A DNA stretch of 64,000 bases, from NCBI RefSeq assembly GCF_963662255.1, contig NC_085046.1:96179324-96243323 (forward strand), read 5' to 3'. Below, piece by piece: positions 29,053 to 43,162 of this stretch. The notes beneath the pieces are model-generated. The model worked only from the letters and a program-made list of their open reading frames with translations. It had not been told where the DNA came from and did no database searches. The position numbers and the translations under genes were made by a program. This DNA is from Cinclus cinclus. Its lineage: Eukaryota; Chordata; Aves; Passeriformes; Cinclidae. How positions within the stretch are numbered: position 1 is the stretch's first letter; every line of letters begins with the position of its first letter.

Positions 29053-29970
29053 TGTGGTGTCTTGACCTTGGCAGGCTGCTAGGTGCCCTCACAGCTCCTT
29101 TCTTACCCTCTCCTAGAGAGGACAGGAAGAAAATATTAAATGGAAAAGTTCATGGGCTGAGGTAAACACAGGGGGATTGCTCACCAATAATTGCTATGAG
29201 GAAAACAGAAATTACTTGCTTATTATTTTATTACCTCATAAGAATAGAGTAGAATTGTGAGAAACAAAATGGAAAACATCACCACCTACCCCTCCTCCTT
29301 TCTTCCCAGGCTCAACTTCTTGAGTCATCATTCCTCCATGTCCTCCCCTGTTGCCAGAGGGGAGGTCAGTCCATAAGAGCTCCTCTGCTGCTCCTCCTTC
29401 CTCCCACTCTTTCCCTGTTCCAGCGTGGGGACCCTCCCATATGACACAGTCCTTCAGGAACTACTGCAGCATGGGTTCTTTCCATGGGGTACAATCTTAG
29501 GAGGGTGTTCCAGCATGGGTCCCCCACCCCAGGCTGCAATTCCTGCCAGGACCCTGCTCCTATGTGGGCTTTCTCAGGGCATGGCTGTGTTCTCAAGGGG
29601 GAGGTCATCCATGAGCTACAGGAGGACAATCTGCATCATCATGGTCTTCTTGGACTGCAGGGAATCTCTGACCTGGCACTTGGGGCACCTCTTCCCCCTC
29701 CTTTCCTGGCCTGGGTGTCTGTAGCACTGGTTTTCTCACATTTTCCTTTCTCTCTCTCAGAGGTGCTGTACAGCATCTTTAACCTTTCCTAAATAGACTT
29801 TCCTGGAGGAGCCACTATTGTGGCTGTGGGGCTGAGCTATGCCCTGCGGTGGGTGGGCTGCAGCCAGCTGGAACTGTGTGTGGTATGGGGGATCCCCTGT
29901 TCTGTTCTCACGGAGGCCACCCCTGCAGCCCCCCAGCTGCCAAAATCCTGGGCACCTACACCCAGCCTGC
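29053..29970 (-). mobile_element. Solo LTR of an avian ERVL-like endogenous retrovirus
   Basis: This matches, from recall, a common bird LTR lying on the minus strand. The left edge (29053, TGTGGTG) corresponds to its 3' CACCACA end. The right edge near 29970 corresponds to a 5' end rich in TGGG/TTTTGG, followed by a run of Gs. The interior has the family's hallmark series of diverged ~50-base units, each containing CCAGCRTGGG (about 29421, 29512 and others) next to TGCAG/CTGC motifs. No gag, pol or env sequence flanks it on either side, so it is a solo LTR left by recombination. Divergence and small gaps indicate an old insertion. It lies about 17 kb upstream of the RTTN promoter. The family name is uncertain. 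Confidence 0.75.
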
Positions 29971-32012
29971 TGCTTCAGTGCTCCCTTAGCTGAAAGAAAG
30001 CACAAACTGGGCCATGATGCTTCAGCGGTAAGCGGTGAATACGAGTGAACAGATCAGTGATACCACTAAAACCTGAGGAGCACAGCCATTGCTGGTGTCA
30101 GCTCTGCAGATCTCACACCTGTAATGAAATATCTCACACAAGTAATGAATGCACAGTGCTTAATAAGGGACTCCTCAGTTTGGGCATGGCCATCTCCAGA
30201 TTTGGATAGTAGTTGTGACCAGATTTTGAGACATTCCTGAGCATCTCCAAGCTCAGGTGAAGACAGGGGTAAGGATGTGCAGATGTTCAACATCTGAAAT
30301 TCAGATGCAGGGAAAGTCAGGATAATCACTCAGACTCACTCTCATTTGAATGTGCTTATAAAAATGTTGCCTTGGAAGAGGTACAAAACAGGAACAGAAA
30401 AAAGGCTCAAGCCATAACACCTCCATGGTTCCTGTAGGCCTGTTTGGGGTGGCAGAGAAGCAGCCAAAGGCCCATTCAGTCTGAGCTAGAGCATGAGCCA
30501 ACCTTTTACCGTTAAACAGCTTGTTTTTTCTTCTGCACATATGAAATAACTCATGTTCCTCACCTGCCTCTCCAGCACTGTGGTGTAACTTTAATAAAAA
30601 GGGCAGCAAATTCATCCTGTGTGCCACATCCCTCACTATGATGCAAGTGCTCAAGCACCTACTGGAAAACGTTGCCAAGGGAATCAATGCCTGTGGTCTG
30701 GGTACCATTTCCATTCTTAAACACTGATTTATTTAAAGTCAGTATCAAATAGGCTGCTAATAGCTAAAATTTTTCCCAGTCGTATTTAGCATATTAAATG
30801 GAGGTAAGCTTCTCTTATCCTTAAATCCAAAGGATTTATCCATAAATTCAAAGTAAACCTAAAAACCTCCTCAGAAAAAGCAGCTTTCATATTGAGGGAT
30901 CTAAATGCTGAACAGACTTGACAAGTCCTCTCTCTCTGTCCAGTCTATATTCTCTGTAAGAAAACAGGAAAGAAAAGGAATGTCCACACACCCTAACACA
31001 CATAATACAAAAAGCTAATTTCAAGACCATAGTAAAACCTTTTTAATAGCAATGTACAAAATAAAGTCCAGCACTATCCATATGAAACAGAGACATCTGA
31101 ATTTATTACATTAAATCAAAGATCTAATCTATATAATCATAGAGACGATAAGCAGAATGGTATTCTATTTCACTTATACAGAAAAAATAAGGACTTAATC
31201 AACCAAGTTAAAATATAAATATGCAATTTTGCAAGCCTCAATATTCAAACTTCATTTTTTTATTACTGGGGATTCTTACCTAAGCATTAGACTAATGGCC
31301 TGTAAAATATTTAGGTTAAACCAAAAATTCTTGAAAAAAATTTACTTATTTCTAGACACCTTAAGAGCAATGTATGAAAATGAAACAACCTTTTTTCTTC
31401 TATGAGCAAATCAAGAACTAAAAATTCAGTGCAGTTCACCAAGAAATTCACAAATGTTTGAAAATCCAAATAATCTTTAGATTTTTTCTGAATTTTAAGT
31501 GACTCTTGATCAACTTTGGTGTTCAATAGCTTAAAGTTAGCTTTGTAAAACTTGAAAAAATTTTCTTTTCCTCAGTATTGATAAACTTTGATAATTACAC
31601 TTGTATCACTGACCATGTCCTCTGATGTTCAAATTTTATAAACAGTTTTATAAACTGCAATGAGTTGGCTATGATTTGAGTAATAGGTTTTCAGTTAATA
31701 CAAATTCAAACTAAAACGTATTTTCCCAAAGCTGGTCTGTAGAAATTCCTCTAACAATTTTGTCCCTTTTTCTTGTTGTTTTATTTTTTTTTTTAAGTCT
31801 CAGTCGAGACAGAGGTTCCAAGTTGGAGCAGATCGTGGTTGCAATTTGCACCAATGTAACCAAGTTTTGAGAAAATGGCTTACAGAATAAACAAAGACAT
31901 AAAGAATCAAGTGTTCTCCATGTAACAGCAGTCTAACAATAGTTTCACTTTATGTGTAGAGCTTTTGTTTCTGGATCTGGGAACAGCATATGGGCAATTC
32001 CTCTTACCCTCA

Positions 32013-32040
32013 GAGGTCAGATTCCATTATATCTGACCTC
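32013..32040. repeat. Perfect 10-bp inverted repeat with AGGTCA half-sites
   Basis: GAGGTCAGAT at 32013-32022 is followed, after eight bases, by its exact reverse complement at 32031-32040. Each arm contains the nuclear-receptor half-site AGGTCA/TGACCT. A perfect octamer motif, ATGCAAAT, lies 60 bases on at 32101-32108. This could be a distal regulatory element or a chance hairpin. Confidence 0.6.
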
Positions 32041-32378
32041 CACATTACAAATTAGCAAACAAAGCCATTTGTGAGCCTTCACTGCTTGTTACTGTTATTC
32101 ATGCAAATCTGCTGCAATGTGCCATTTAGGACAGCCCTTGCTGTAGCTCAGCTACACCATGATCCATGCCAATGGCCAATAGACTGAGATACAAAGAAAG
32201 AAACAAGAAGATAGCATTGATTTTCCTAGCTGTCCACACCTGTCGGCATTAATAGCAGAAGTATCTAAAAATAAATGAGCCAGTCCTTGGTGGAGGAATG
32301 AGGGTCTCAAGAAACAATGAGAGAGAAGCCTGCAGAGGAAAAGGTGGAAAAGGTGTGAATTCAGTTTATCAGGAGGTT

Positions 32379-32420
32379 GGGGGGGGGGGGAGAGGGGGGG
32401 GGCGGGTGGAGCAGGGGGTG
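32379..32420 (+). repeat. Poly-G / G-quadruplex-prone tract
   Basis: Runs of 12 and 9 guanines (32379-32390 and 32394-32402) are followed by GGG and GGGGG runs, within otherwise AT-rich DNA. At least four runs of three or more Gs occur within about 40 bases on the plus strand. Confidence 0.9.
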
Positions 32421-35400
32421 TGGAGAAAAGAAAAGAGAAAGTTTACATTGAGAAGCAGGTATATTTCAATTCAGCCTTCTTAGATGTTTATTCATGTTTT
32501 ATTTTTTCATAAGGCATACTTAATTAAATATTATTAAAATAACAGCATTGATTGATTTTGGTGTAGCATTTTATTTCGAGATTAATATTTTATTTATTAT
32601 TTTTGGTTCAAATGCTGAAAAATCCCAGGATCTTCAGAAAGTGTATATGCTATGCCATGAAGATGCCCTTTTAAACTATATCAAACTGGGGGAAGTAGGT
32701 AGGAGGACATTAGTTGTTTGGGAGTTAACATCAAATAGCAAAATTTTAAGCGAGATTATTATATTCACTTAAATGCAAAATCTATAGTAGGGGGAGCCAG
32801 ACTGCATTAACTCCTCTTTTTGATGATAACAAAGTGGCCTTTACTAGAAAGTATAAAAACCAGTCATGTAACAGCCAGGAGATGGGCTGTTTGATCTTAT
32901 AAATTCATTCTGTATATAATTTACCTAATTTTCTGTGACTCAGCAGTTGCTTATCAAACAGCTTTCATTATATAGAACTTCATGGATTTTCAGCCAAGCA
33001 TCATTGTAGCATTTATCCCTTCAAGTTTGACTTTAAGGTATGGACATTTCCATGTAAAAGCAAAATTAATCTATGTTTTATGTTGTTAATCATAAAGGAA
33101 AAAATGCAGCATTTTTGCACAACAAATTAGTTACTTAATCTGTAAGGTAACAAATGAAGATAACTGCATTTCTGTTTCTCTGGCTCTTCCTGTCCCCAGA
33201 TCTTGATGTCTTTTCACTATTTGTGTATGGAAATAATTGCAGGTAATATGTAGTAGAGTACAGGTAATAAGTCTCCACTGAAAGGCTCATAACCAGTTGG
33301 CTTACTACCAGCTTTTTTATGTCTCCTTCTCTTTTGCTGGAAAAGTTTTAGGTGAAAATCAATGGTAATTTTTTCTGGCTTAAGTTATATAAATGGAGAT
33401 CAGTATAGTCATATTTAGGTCCTTCTCATATGTTTAGGATTTCCAATGGAGGTCTTACAAATCATAAAATCACAGGAATTTGAGAGTATTAATTTCTATG
33501 TAAAAATAGGAAAAGGAAGAACAAATACTGAGACTTCAGATTTTTTAAATTTATAATATACAACTAGTAATATCAGGAAGTGTATTGTTATTAATATGAT
33601 TGACCATATATTTATCTTCTTTTCTTCTTTCTTATGTTTAATGGCCAACTCTTCCAGTGTTTCAAGCTACAGTCCCAGCAATTTCAGTGATGCATGGGGA
33701 TAAACCCATCCACGCAATTGTAAACCTTCCTCAGTGTTTTGGCAAAATATACATGTATAAAAGTACTGAATTTTTCACCTTCACTGAGGGCCTCTATCCC
33801 AGCCAAGGGTCAGACTTTCTTTAAAAATTTAATGTTCTTTAAAAATTTGCTTTGCTCCACTGTATGCAAATAAAATAGCAATTTAGGCATAGACATTTTC
33901 TATCTGTTTTGGTTGTAATTAGATAGCTCATCATTCCTAAGAGCATATTTTATTTTTTCTTTAATTGTCATAAGGTTATAACCAAACTACAAGTGAAAAT
34001 GGTGCAACTTATTATTATACAATATAGTGTATCTGAAAATCCAAAGTACCTTGCTGCATCTTTCTACATTTTACAAGAATTTTTTCCATGCCTTTTGCCA
34101 GGAACAAGCACTAAAATGCATCCTTAAATGCTGCACTGTTCATTCTAGCTGTTCAATATACTGCTGACCTAAACTATCTCTAATATCAATACCTTTTATT
34201 TCCAAAATCTAGTCACAGCCAGGCACTTAAGAGTGTTTACTTCATCTGGGCTGTTTTTTTTGTTTTGTTTTGTTTTAAGTTATGAACGATGGTCTCAAAC
34301 AAGGAAGTTCTATTAATATAAGTTTACAGGCAAGAAGCCCATGTCTACATTCTTCTCTGACTCATCTGTTATCAAAAGAATGAACGTCAGCTTTAGAAAA
34401 CTCCATTTTACAACTGCAGCCTGAAAATTCAAAACTGTATAGAGTGTTTCAAAGTAAAAAAAATGCAATGTTAACATCTCAGATTAAACAAAGAGTAACT
34501 CATAAATAAAAATTCACTAGCTGTATTTGTGTTATGGAAAGATACAAAGATTGGATTTATCATACCTGATCAACATCTGTGTGCACACCCTATCTAAACC
34601 CGGTAATCTATTTAAAGCTTTGCTCAGTGTGGGATGCTTCATCTAAAGAGGAAGTCTCGCTACTCTCTCTCAAATTCCACGTTAATTGTGTAATGCTGTT
34701 GAAAACTTAGGAGATGCAAGTACTTCCTAAATTGACCAAATACTAAGCTGAGCCCTGAGGCTTCCTTAAAGCTCAGGACTCTGCATGAGAGCATAGCTAG
34801 GATGTGGTTCCCTGGCATCCCCTCCTGTACTTGCTCCCTGGCAAACACACAGCCAAGGGCTGTATTCGACCCTTTTCAACCAATTCAAAGCAGAAGGAGC
34901 TACTAAAATGATCCCTTAATAAAAGTGAAAACTATAAACAGGAGGCTGTTTCTAGTTTGGTTTTTTTTTTAATGAAAAGCCAGACTTAAAGCTGGAGTAT
35001 AAGCAGAGTGCTGCTTGTAAAAAGCACCTGTGACTCTGTGTCTGCACCCTCACTCCTTCAAGTTTTACTTAAGTATCTTTCACACTTGAGGACAGGGTCT
35101 TTTCTAGAAAGGGATATTTTAGTGGTGCTGCATGAGATAGCTTGCTGTTTGAACCATTAAAACTGTCACATCCATAACAAATAACTTGAAATATTTAAGT
35201 AACAGGATCTTTTTAGATTTCTAGTGGCACTTTCAGAGAGCGTACAAGCCTGCAGAGATTGCGAAGTCAGTGGAATTTATTCAGTAGTGAATTACTGCTC
35301 ATTTTCTCAGAAAGAATTGTAAGTGTAGCAGTATATTGTATTTTAATATATCATGTTATCTTAGAAGTAGCAGAACAGCTGGGATTATCTGTGTCACCCT

Positions 35401-38400
35401 ACTTAGCTCCACTTTTTGAAGCTGGTAATTATATGAATGTTTATCATATAAGACCTCAGATCTGGAAAACATTTTTAAAATTAGTTGCAAAATATTGCTT
35501 AAAGTATTTCTGACTTGATCTGAATAAAATATAAGCCAAAAATATTTTGGGACTGAGTTGTACTGAGGGATATGTTTCTCACTCTGTTCTGAGCCCTAGC
35601 ATTTTGATATCAGGATTTGACAGTTCTATTTTTCTGAAAGGCCAGCAAAATGTTAAAGAGGAAAACTAAGATAGCAAGAATAAAATACTAGGTTCTTTTT
35701 GACAAATAACCAATATACACCTTAGGCTGCTGTGCAATTTGCAATGATGTCAGTGGACTTGCATTTTTATGTACTACAGTTTGAAAATCACATTGATTAA
35801 TCCTGAATTTCTTTAGAAACAGAAAAGCTTTTAGAAACTGAAGTTTTAAGAAAATGAATAAAAAGGAATACATGTAGAAATTGCACAGGGAAAGAAGATT
35901 TGAGACAAACAACATGCTCAATCATCACCCAGTGATAAATATATAGAGGGTGTTAGAATCAGAGTCTGTTGTCTGTCAGGAATGAAAATGTAAGCATGTA
36001 GAATGGAATGCAGAGAAAAACATTTATCTTTACTAAAAATATATAAAGTAAAAAAAAAGAGTTCAGAATATTTACAGAAGTCAAACAGTTGAAATAGGCT
36101 AAGTAAAACCTTCATAAATACTAAACAGTACATTCTTCTCTTTAATTCAAAAATGAGCTGGAAGGCTTTCTAGGCTTTCATTCATTTGTAATTGCTAGAT
36201 GTGGATATTGCAAAACTGCCTAGCAACACTAAGTGTCCAGTCCTTTATTGTTAACAGGATTGAAATATCTAGCTCTGTTATCTTCTTATGAAAACTCTGA
36301 GCCCTAATCCATCATACTGTGTTTAAAAAGATGCTCTGTAAAAAGTCTACAGACTTTGAGGAGCTTAAAGGACGTTTCTATCCTCTCTTTTGTTAGTGTT
36401 ACAGGTCATGCATTGCTTTCCTTAGTACTTTGTCTTAAGACAGCTACTATACCACTGAAGTAATTTACTTCATTAAATTTTCTCTTCATATTCCTCAAGA
36501 CAACATACGGGAAATTTTCCTTCTTACTGTGGACTGGGAGTAAATTCTATATTGCTCTTTGCCCGGTGTCCCAGGTTTTGCTGCTTGCATCAGTGGTGGC
36601 TAGGTGTAGAAGGAAAAGCAGGAGTCTGGAGTATGCATAAGGTATTTTGAAAAACTATTTTGAAACATTGCAGAATGAACTAAAGACAATTGTCGGCTTA
36701 ATAGATGAGAAAAATGTTTTCAAGGGATAACGACCAGCTTCTCGGGGTTTCTTTGTTGTTTTTTTCTTTTTTCCCTTCCCACTGAAGACAATCAGTTGTG
36801 GTAACACACCTAGTGATCAAATAGAGGTTGATAACAATTCCTCTGTTTCTGAGTATCTTCTGATGCGACCGCTGAATCACACTTCTATATTCTGCACATC
36901 TGAGTCTCCCATTTTCCCAAGTGGTGCTTCTGCTGTACTTCAGTCCTCAGGGCAAAAAAAAGCAGTCTTGTCCTGCCTTGAAAGTCCTTTGTGTAGTGGC
37001 TTGGTTGCCCAGAGGGTGCCTTACATCTCTCCATTTTTAGAACATTACCTTTAAAAACATAACCAACAAAACAAAACAAAACAAATTAGACATTTTTAAT
37101 TAAAGTCCGTTTTCATTAGTTGGCATGCACTGAAGCTAGTGGGTGTGTATAAACACCCAGTGGTGAGGCTGCAGCTGGTCTTCAGACAGAAATATGCTGC
37201 TGCTCCTGAAGCAGAGCAGGATCACGTCATTTTGGAGTGTACAACATATCAAGCAGTAATTTGGGGCTAGATTGCAGTTTTGACCTCATGCTAGCAGCGG
37301 GGAAGATGAGCAGTATGCTAACAGCAGTTCCCAGCGCTGCTCCCTGTTGTGCTGGGAGTGCACACACAGCTGCTGCTGCTGCCCTCACCAGAGCTGTGCA
37401 CGCCCTCTGCCACCCCAGCCCATCTCCGCTGACATCTGGGTACAAATAGCATCATTGCTTCAACCGTGTCAAGGCTGCTGCCTGCCATTAATCAAGTTTC
37501 TGTCATCACTTTTGTCAGGTCATGATGAAATAGATGAAGTTCTGAGCAGAGCAAAATAAGGAAACAGAAGAATATGCTATCCTTCTTCATTCCTCTGCAT
37601 ACATTTTTGGAGAAATGCTAGCCAACAGCTTGTCATTTCACTGAGACATAGCTACACAGTGATGCAGCTTTCAGACAGTTAAATGGGTGGCTTGCAGCTA
37701 AAAGAGAAATCTGGGAAGAACATTCTGAAAACAAACCTCTCACTTTGAAGCATCACCACCTAAATGCTGTTTAATCCATAAATAGCAAGGTGATATGAAC
37801 CCACAGCCACCCTTCTACTAAAGTGAGAGCCAGTAATAAACCCCTGACTTCAGAGAATTACAAGACTGAGATCTAAGAAAGTGATTTGTGGTTCGTATTG
37901 GACAAACAATTATCTAGCACTAGTCCCAGAGAATCTACACACTGCTTTCTGAAAGGGTCACACAACTCAAATAGATTCTTAGTGAAACTAGTTATTTTCT
38001 AATTGTGCAGCTAATTAAATTGTAAAGAGAGACTTGGTGGCACTGCAAACAGTATTCACATTCATCAGATACAGCCTTCTTATTAAAAGAGCTGTTGAAA
38101 TCCTTTAGGCTGGCTGAACCTCTCTACACCTGTCTAATCCAGGTGTCTTCCAGTATCTGTGGAGAATATTTGCCTAGTGGAAACAAGATAATTTCAAGGC
38201 ATGCTTTTGTGAACAAATGTCTCTTAGAGATAAGTATACATCTGCTTACTTCAGACAGTAAACAAAGCAATAGACAGATACTGGGATACTCTTTCCCCTG
38301 CTCCTGACATTAGCAACGGGAAGGTATATATAGCTAAGTGGCCCTTTTGCTACATCCTACATTCAGTACACAGGAATTAAATCACTGAAAAACCACAACC

Positions 38401-41400
38401 AAGAAAAAAGAAAAAGAACCATAAACCAAATCAAAACTAAAAAATGAGACAAAAAGCTTTCCAAAATATCATCATGTAAGGAAATGCAGTTTTCTGTTCT
38501 GTAATGGGAAGAAGAGAAACATTGCCTGACAAAAACAGTGCTAGCTCTCCTAGTGACCACCACTGCATTATTAATTGAAATGTCAGTGTATTCTTCTTCA
38601 CAAAATATAGGGGTTTAGAATATTTCAATACTACCTGCAAACAGAATGACTTTTCTATGAAAAAATGAAAGCTAAAACATCATATAGTTTTATCACTGTT
38701 GCATCCAAATATGCATATTTTACATGATATTTGCTCGTAGTTATAGATGAAAGTATGAACTAAGATGTTAAAGAATTCAGTACTGAGTAAAAATAATTTT
38801 AGCCCAGCATGTGTCATATATCTCGTATCTTTAGGATGCTATTAATAAAGTGTTCCTATATGAAACAAAAATAGGCATTGGCAAGAATTGAAAAATATAT
38901 TTTTTTTGTCATTTACACTTTGAAAACCAATTCATTGATAATAGCAGAAAGCTTTCCATATTTTCTTGCTCATAAATACTTCATATTATTAACATCCCTC
39001 AAAAGTGTCTATATTTGAAAATAAATCCTTAGATAATGCATGCCATCAGACAATTGACTCCTTTAGGCAGCCCTGGCAGAATTAGAGTTAAAAGAAGGCA
39101 GAAATCAGAGACAGGTGAAGAGAGGTTTAGTGGAAATCTTTTCCTTGTGTTACTTATACAGATGTGTATACACATGTAATAATAAAATTAAAATAAAGAA
39201 AGAAGTAAATATAAACCCATAGTGCTGGTGAAACATAGGTGCTGGGTTAGTTTTGCCTTTTTAAGTAGCATTGAAAATGAAGTTTCAGTGCTCTAATATA
39301 TGACTTCTTCACTGAGTGTGACTGAAGTTTCTGTGGTTTACATTTACCATGTTAACCTGATGAAATTATGATCAGAAAAAAAAAAAATAGTAAAAATGAC
39401 GGGTTGGCAGCTCTGCTGGGTGTCACTCTATCCATGTCTCATTTATTCTCTCAGGCTACACATGCCAGTACGTTAACAGAGTGCATTCAGCTACCTGCAA
39501 ACGAGCCCATTTCCCCTCTGCTCTCTGTCATTCACTGCCTACTGCCCCTGAAGACTGCAGAGACTTGATCTTGCTAATAACCAGCCCTGTGGTTAATTCT
39601 GGAGGCAGAACACATTCCATCCAGTTCACTCCTTGGCAGTTATTCTGACTTAGCAGTGTGGCATTAGCTAAAACTTATTTTTGTCAGTTCACTAAGAAAA
39701 TATCACTAGGTGAAGGCACACATATGGTTACATTTTTAAATTGACTTCTGAAAAATGTTCTCAGGATATTTGGAAAAATGCCTGTTTTGAAGACGGAACT
39801 GAAGTTTAGTTCAGAAAACAGGTTTTCTGCATACAATATATTAAGTTCTACAGGTGAACTTGAGTATGATGCTTTTGAAAAAGTGCTTACAGGATCAAAA
39901 AAAAAAAGATATCTAAGAGCTGCCATTCAAAACATGTCATCAGACAGTCTTTTTAGCAATTCAAAAGGAGATATGAGGCTGAGTAGGAAAATAGGGAATA
40001 AAACTGAATTAAATTTATATAAAACCAGTTAGATCAATTTACAGATGAAATTATCAGTAGCAAATATCTTTAAGGTCTGTAATCATTAAAAAAATGTACA
40101 TATTTTTCCAAGACTGTTTAATTGTCTTAACAAGCTCTGAAAGCTTGCCAAAAAATTGAAAAGTCTCACATTGTTTATGTTACTGTCCAAGAACATTCAG
40201 GCAATTACAGCTCTTGCAGATGTCATGATGTCAGATTTGTGGGGAATGACAAGCCATGTGATTTTTCACAAACATCAACTGATCAATGTGCAGTATTAAT
40301 CTCCAAAAGTTACTGTGCCTATATAAAAGCATGCAGTAACAAATGAAACAGTAACAGCAATATTTAGAGGTCAAAGAATGGTATTGCAATATACCTGGAG
40401 TCCAAGACCCAGTTTCAAAGACTAGGAAAACCACATGAGAAATCTAGAAATCACATCTGTGTTAGACACAATATTTGTAAGTCTATAAAAAGTTATTAAA
40501 AATAAGTTTAATCTGCATATATGCATACATCACTTCAAAACTGTGTTTAAGATAGAAGTACAAATATTTGTATAATCTTTATGATCTTGACTATAGAAAA
40601 ATTTTTCTAGTTTATTTCTTTTGAACTGATCATAAAATAGAAAACATCTGACTTCATTGTCAAATATTTCAACTTATGACTATTGTGTTTTCAACATTTT
40701 TAAAAAAACTAGAAAAGTTGAGAACATAATGTATATAACTTCAACTGCATCTCTAGTCAAATCACTGCTGTTTGAGTATTTCTTTTGAGAAATCGTGCCC
40801 TACTCAAGCCAGGACACAATTTACACTATGATAGTTGCTTCAGTAATTTTCTTCCTCTTGTCAGTTCTGCCTGATGTGAATCTATGGTGTTTGAAGCACG
40901 CAATCCTCATGCATAAAGAGCAGGCCACCTCTCTTTTGTGTGATGAGAACCACCGTTTTGAGAAATGCGGTAGATTCTTGAAAAGACAATAATCTTGGTT
41001 GAAAACAGAATCTCATTTCATCTTTCTTTGGCACCATTTTTCGTTATTTATTAATTCTAAAGGAAGACTAACACTGGAGAAAAGCAATAAATGTGAGGCA
41101 CTAAGCACTTTCTTATTTTTCTTCTGAAGTAAAATAATGGCCAAGTCTGTGAAAATGACTAGGTAGCTGTGATGTGTAGGGTAATGACATGAGTTTGAAA
41201 AACTCCCTATCTAAAGTAGATAAGGAATATTACTTAGCTTGCAGATACTATTATTACTAATTAACAGTGATAATATTCAAAATTATATTGAGCTTTACTA
41301 ATGTCACCCAAAGCTGTTAAAAGTCCATAAATCAATCATACAAAATGACTACTCCATCAGTATTTTAAGAATTTATTTCCTGTTTTGACTTAGAGTTGGT

Positions 41401-43162
41401 CATTTAATTACAGTTACATCAGAATAAAAACAAAATGTCATAATGTGGGCTAAAATGTGAATATCTTCCAAATCCAAAAAATTATTACTTAAATGTTTTT
41501 TATCCTTTGTAATGATGTACAGCACTAATATTAGTAGAAAAGAGCAACTTTCATGACAATTTTATAGTTCTCAAGAATATACTGTTTCCCAGAACTGTAG
41601 AGCATCTTCAGATGTTTAATATTATCCAAGCAATAAACTACAGAAGCAGATCCCTTTAGAATAAACTGTCTTTATGTAACAAATGCAGTAAACCATGTGG
41701 TAAATTATATAAAAGTAGTAGAGAAGTGCCCTGATACAAACTAAAATGCTAGATGTTTTAATAACATCAAAGATTTTATCAGTGGTTTATTAATTTTAAA
41801 TGACATAACCATAAACTTGTTCATAAAAAGGAAGATATATGTGGCAATTATGTGCCCTGAGCCAAAACTCCTGTGCAATGCACTGTGCCCTCAAGTGAAG
41901 CAAAGCAGTTATGTACATTAGGCATTGCACAGCTCTTTCTGTGAAGTGGATGCAGATTCAATTAATGGCTGTTTAATCCAGCCTTTTCATTTTGGAAAAA
42001 AAAAAAAAAAAAACAACAACAAAAAAATACCCAAACATGCCAATGACTGATTTAATTTCTGCCTGTGCTTCCAGTGTCTATGGGCCTGTTTGCCTAACTT
42101 TTTGTTTTATTTTTTGTTATTGTCTGCATCGAGAACCTCCTGTGCCAACAAATTCTGCAAGTTCATCACCCATAAAAATGTTTTTTTATAGGTTTTAAAT
42201 AAACATGATGGAAGAAAGATTTTCTCATTTTTCTCATTTAGGTTTCTTGAAGGCCTTTTGTTTTGCAGTTCATGGTAGACATTTATATTGATATCGACTG
42301 ATTCACCAAAGACAATAATCTGTATGAAATTAAATTGTCTAGCTATTATTCAGATGCAAGTGTTTTTTTCTGCACCACTTTATAAATCAACAGCATATCT
42401 GCATATGCAATTTAGCACAGAAGATAGATCCAGTTAAATGGGAAATTAAATAGGAAAACAGAGAAATTAGAAAGTCTCACTAGGGAAGAAAACATAAACA
42501 ATAAATCAATAATATCATAAATGAGCTTCCAAAAGTGCATCTGCTCTGCTGCAAATACAAACACTTGTAACATATATTTTGGGTTGGTATTTTGTACCCG
42601 ATTTAGAAGCAGTAAAATTCAGGAATTTACATTAAAGTACCTGTTGAGATCATGTCACAAACTTTAAGATAATGCAATAATTACATGCTATTCTTGGCTG
42701 CAGAAAGCACAAAAAAAAGGAGAGGGTTTATACATGCGGCTTCACTGGCATTAAAAGAAAACCTTTACAAAACTGCTATCAACCTACTGATTTAGGATAC
42801 TAATTCCAGGAATTTGGCACTCCTTTAAGCTATAAACACATTGCTACTGTACGTGTTCAGGTTGTCTTTACTGTGCATGTGCAATAGGTCCACCCACTAC
42901 AGACTGCATATATAGGTAACTAATAGTTGGGTGTTGGTTTGTTTGTTGTTGTTGTTGTTTTTAATTTCAGACACTAATGTATTTTTTTACCAAGAGTAGC
43001 TAGTGAACAGAAAAGGATGAGAAAACTTCGGGTGAGAGCAAGCAAGGAAGGCTTTCAGGGCCAGAAATGATACCTTTAAATGGACTCTGAAACAAATTAA
43101 GAGGCAGGTTGAGAAACAGATTAATATACAAGGATGATTTTCTTATGTGGGGACGATCTCGT

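Larger units (their letters stand above)
29971..43162. other. Intergenic DNA, mostly unassigned
   Basis: AT-rich, gene-free spacer. It contains the inverted repeat at 32013-32040, the G-rich tract at 32379-32420, (TTTTG)n-like runs near 34258-34277 and an (AAAAC)n run near 37065-37085. A GC-richer island-like patch lies at about 37150-37440, with a CTG/TGC run near 37371-37382. One minus-strand frame of 137 codons (30301-30714) stays open in otherwise stop-rich DNA, but I cannot relate it to a known protein. Confidence 0.45.

Noticed and set aside
37137..37165. GGGTGT/ACACCC short inverted repeat
   Set aside because: Arms are only six bases; expected by chance in a window this size.
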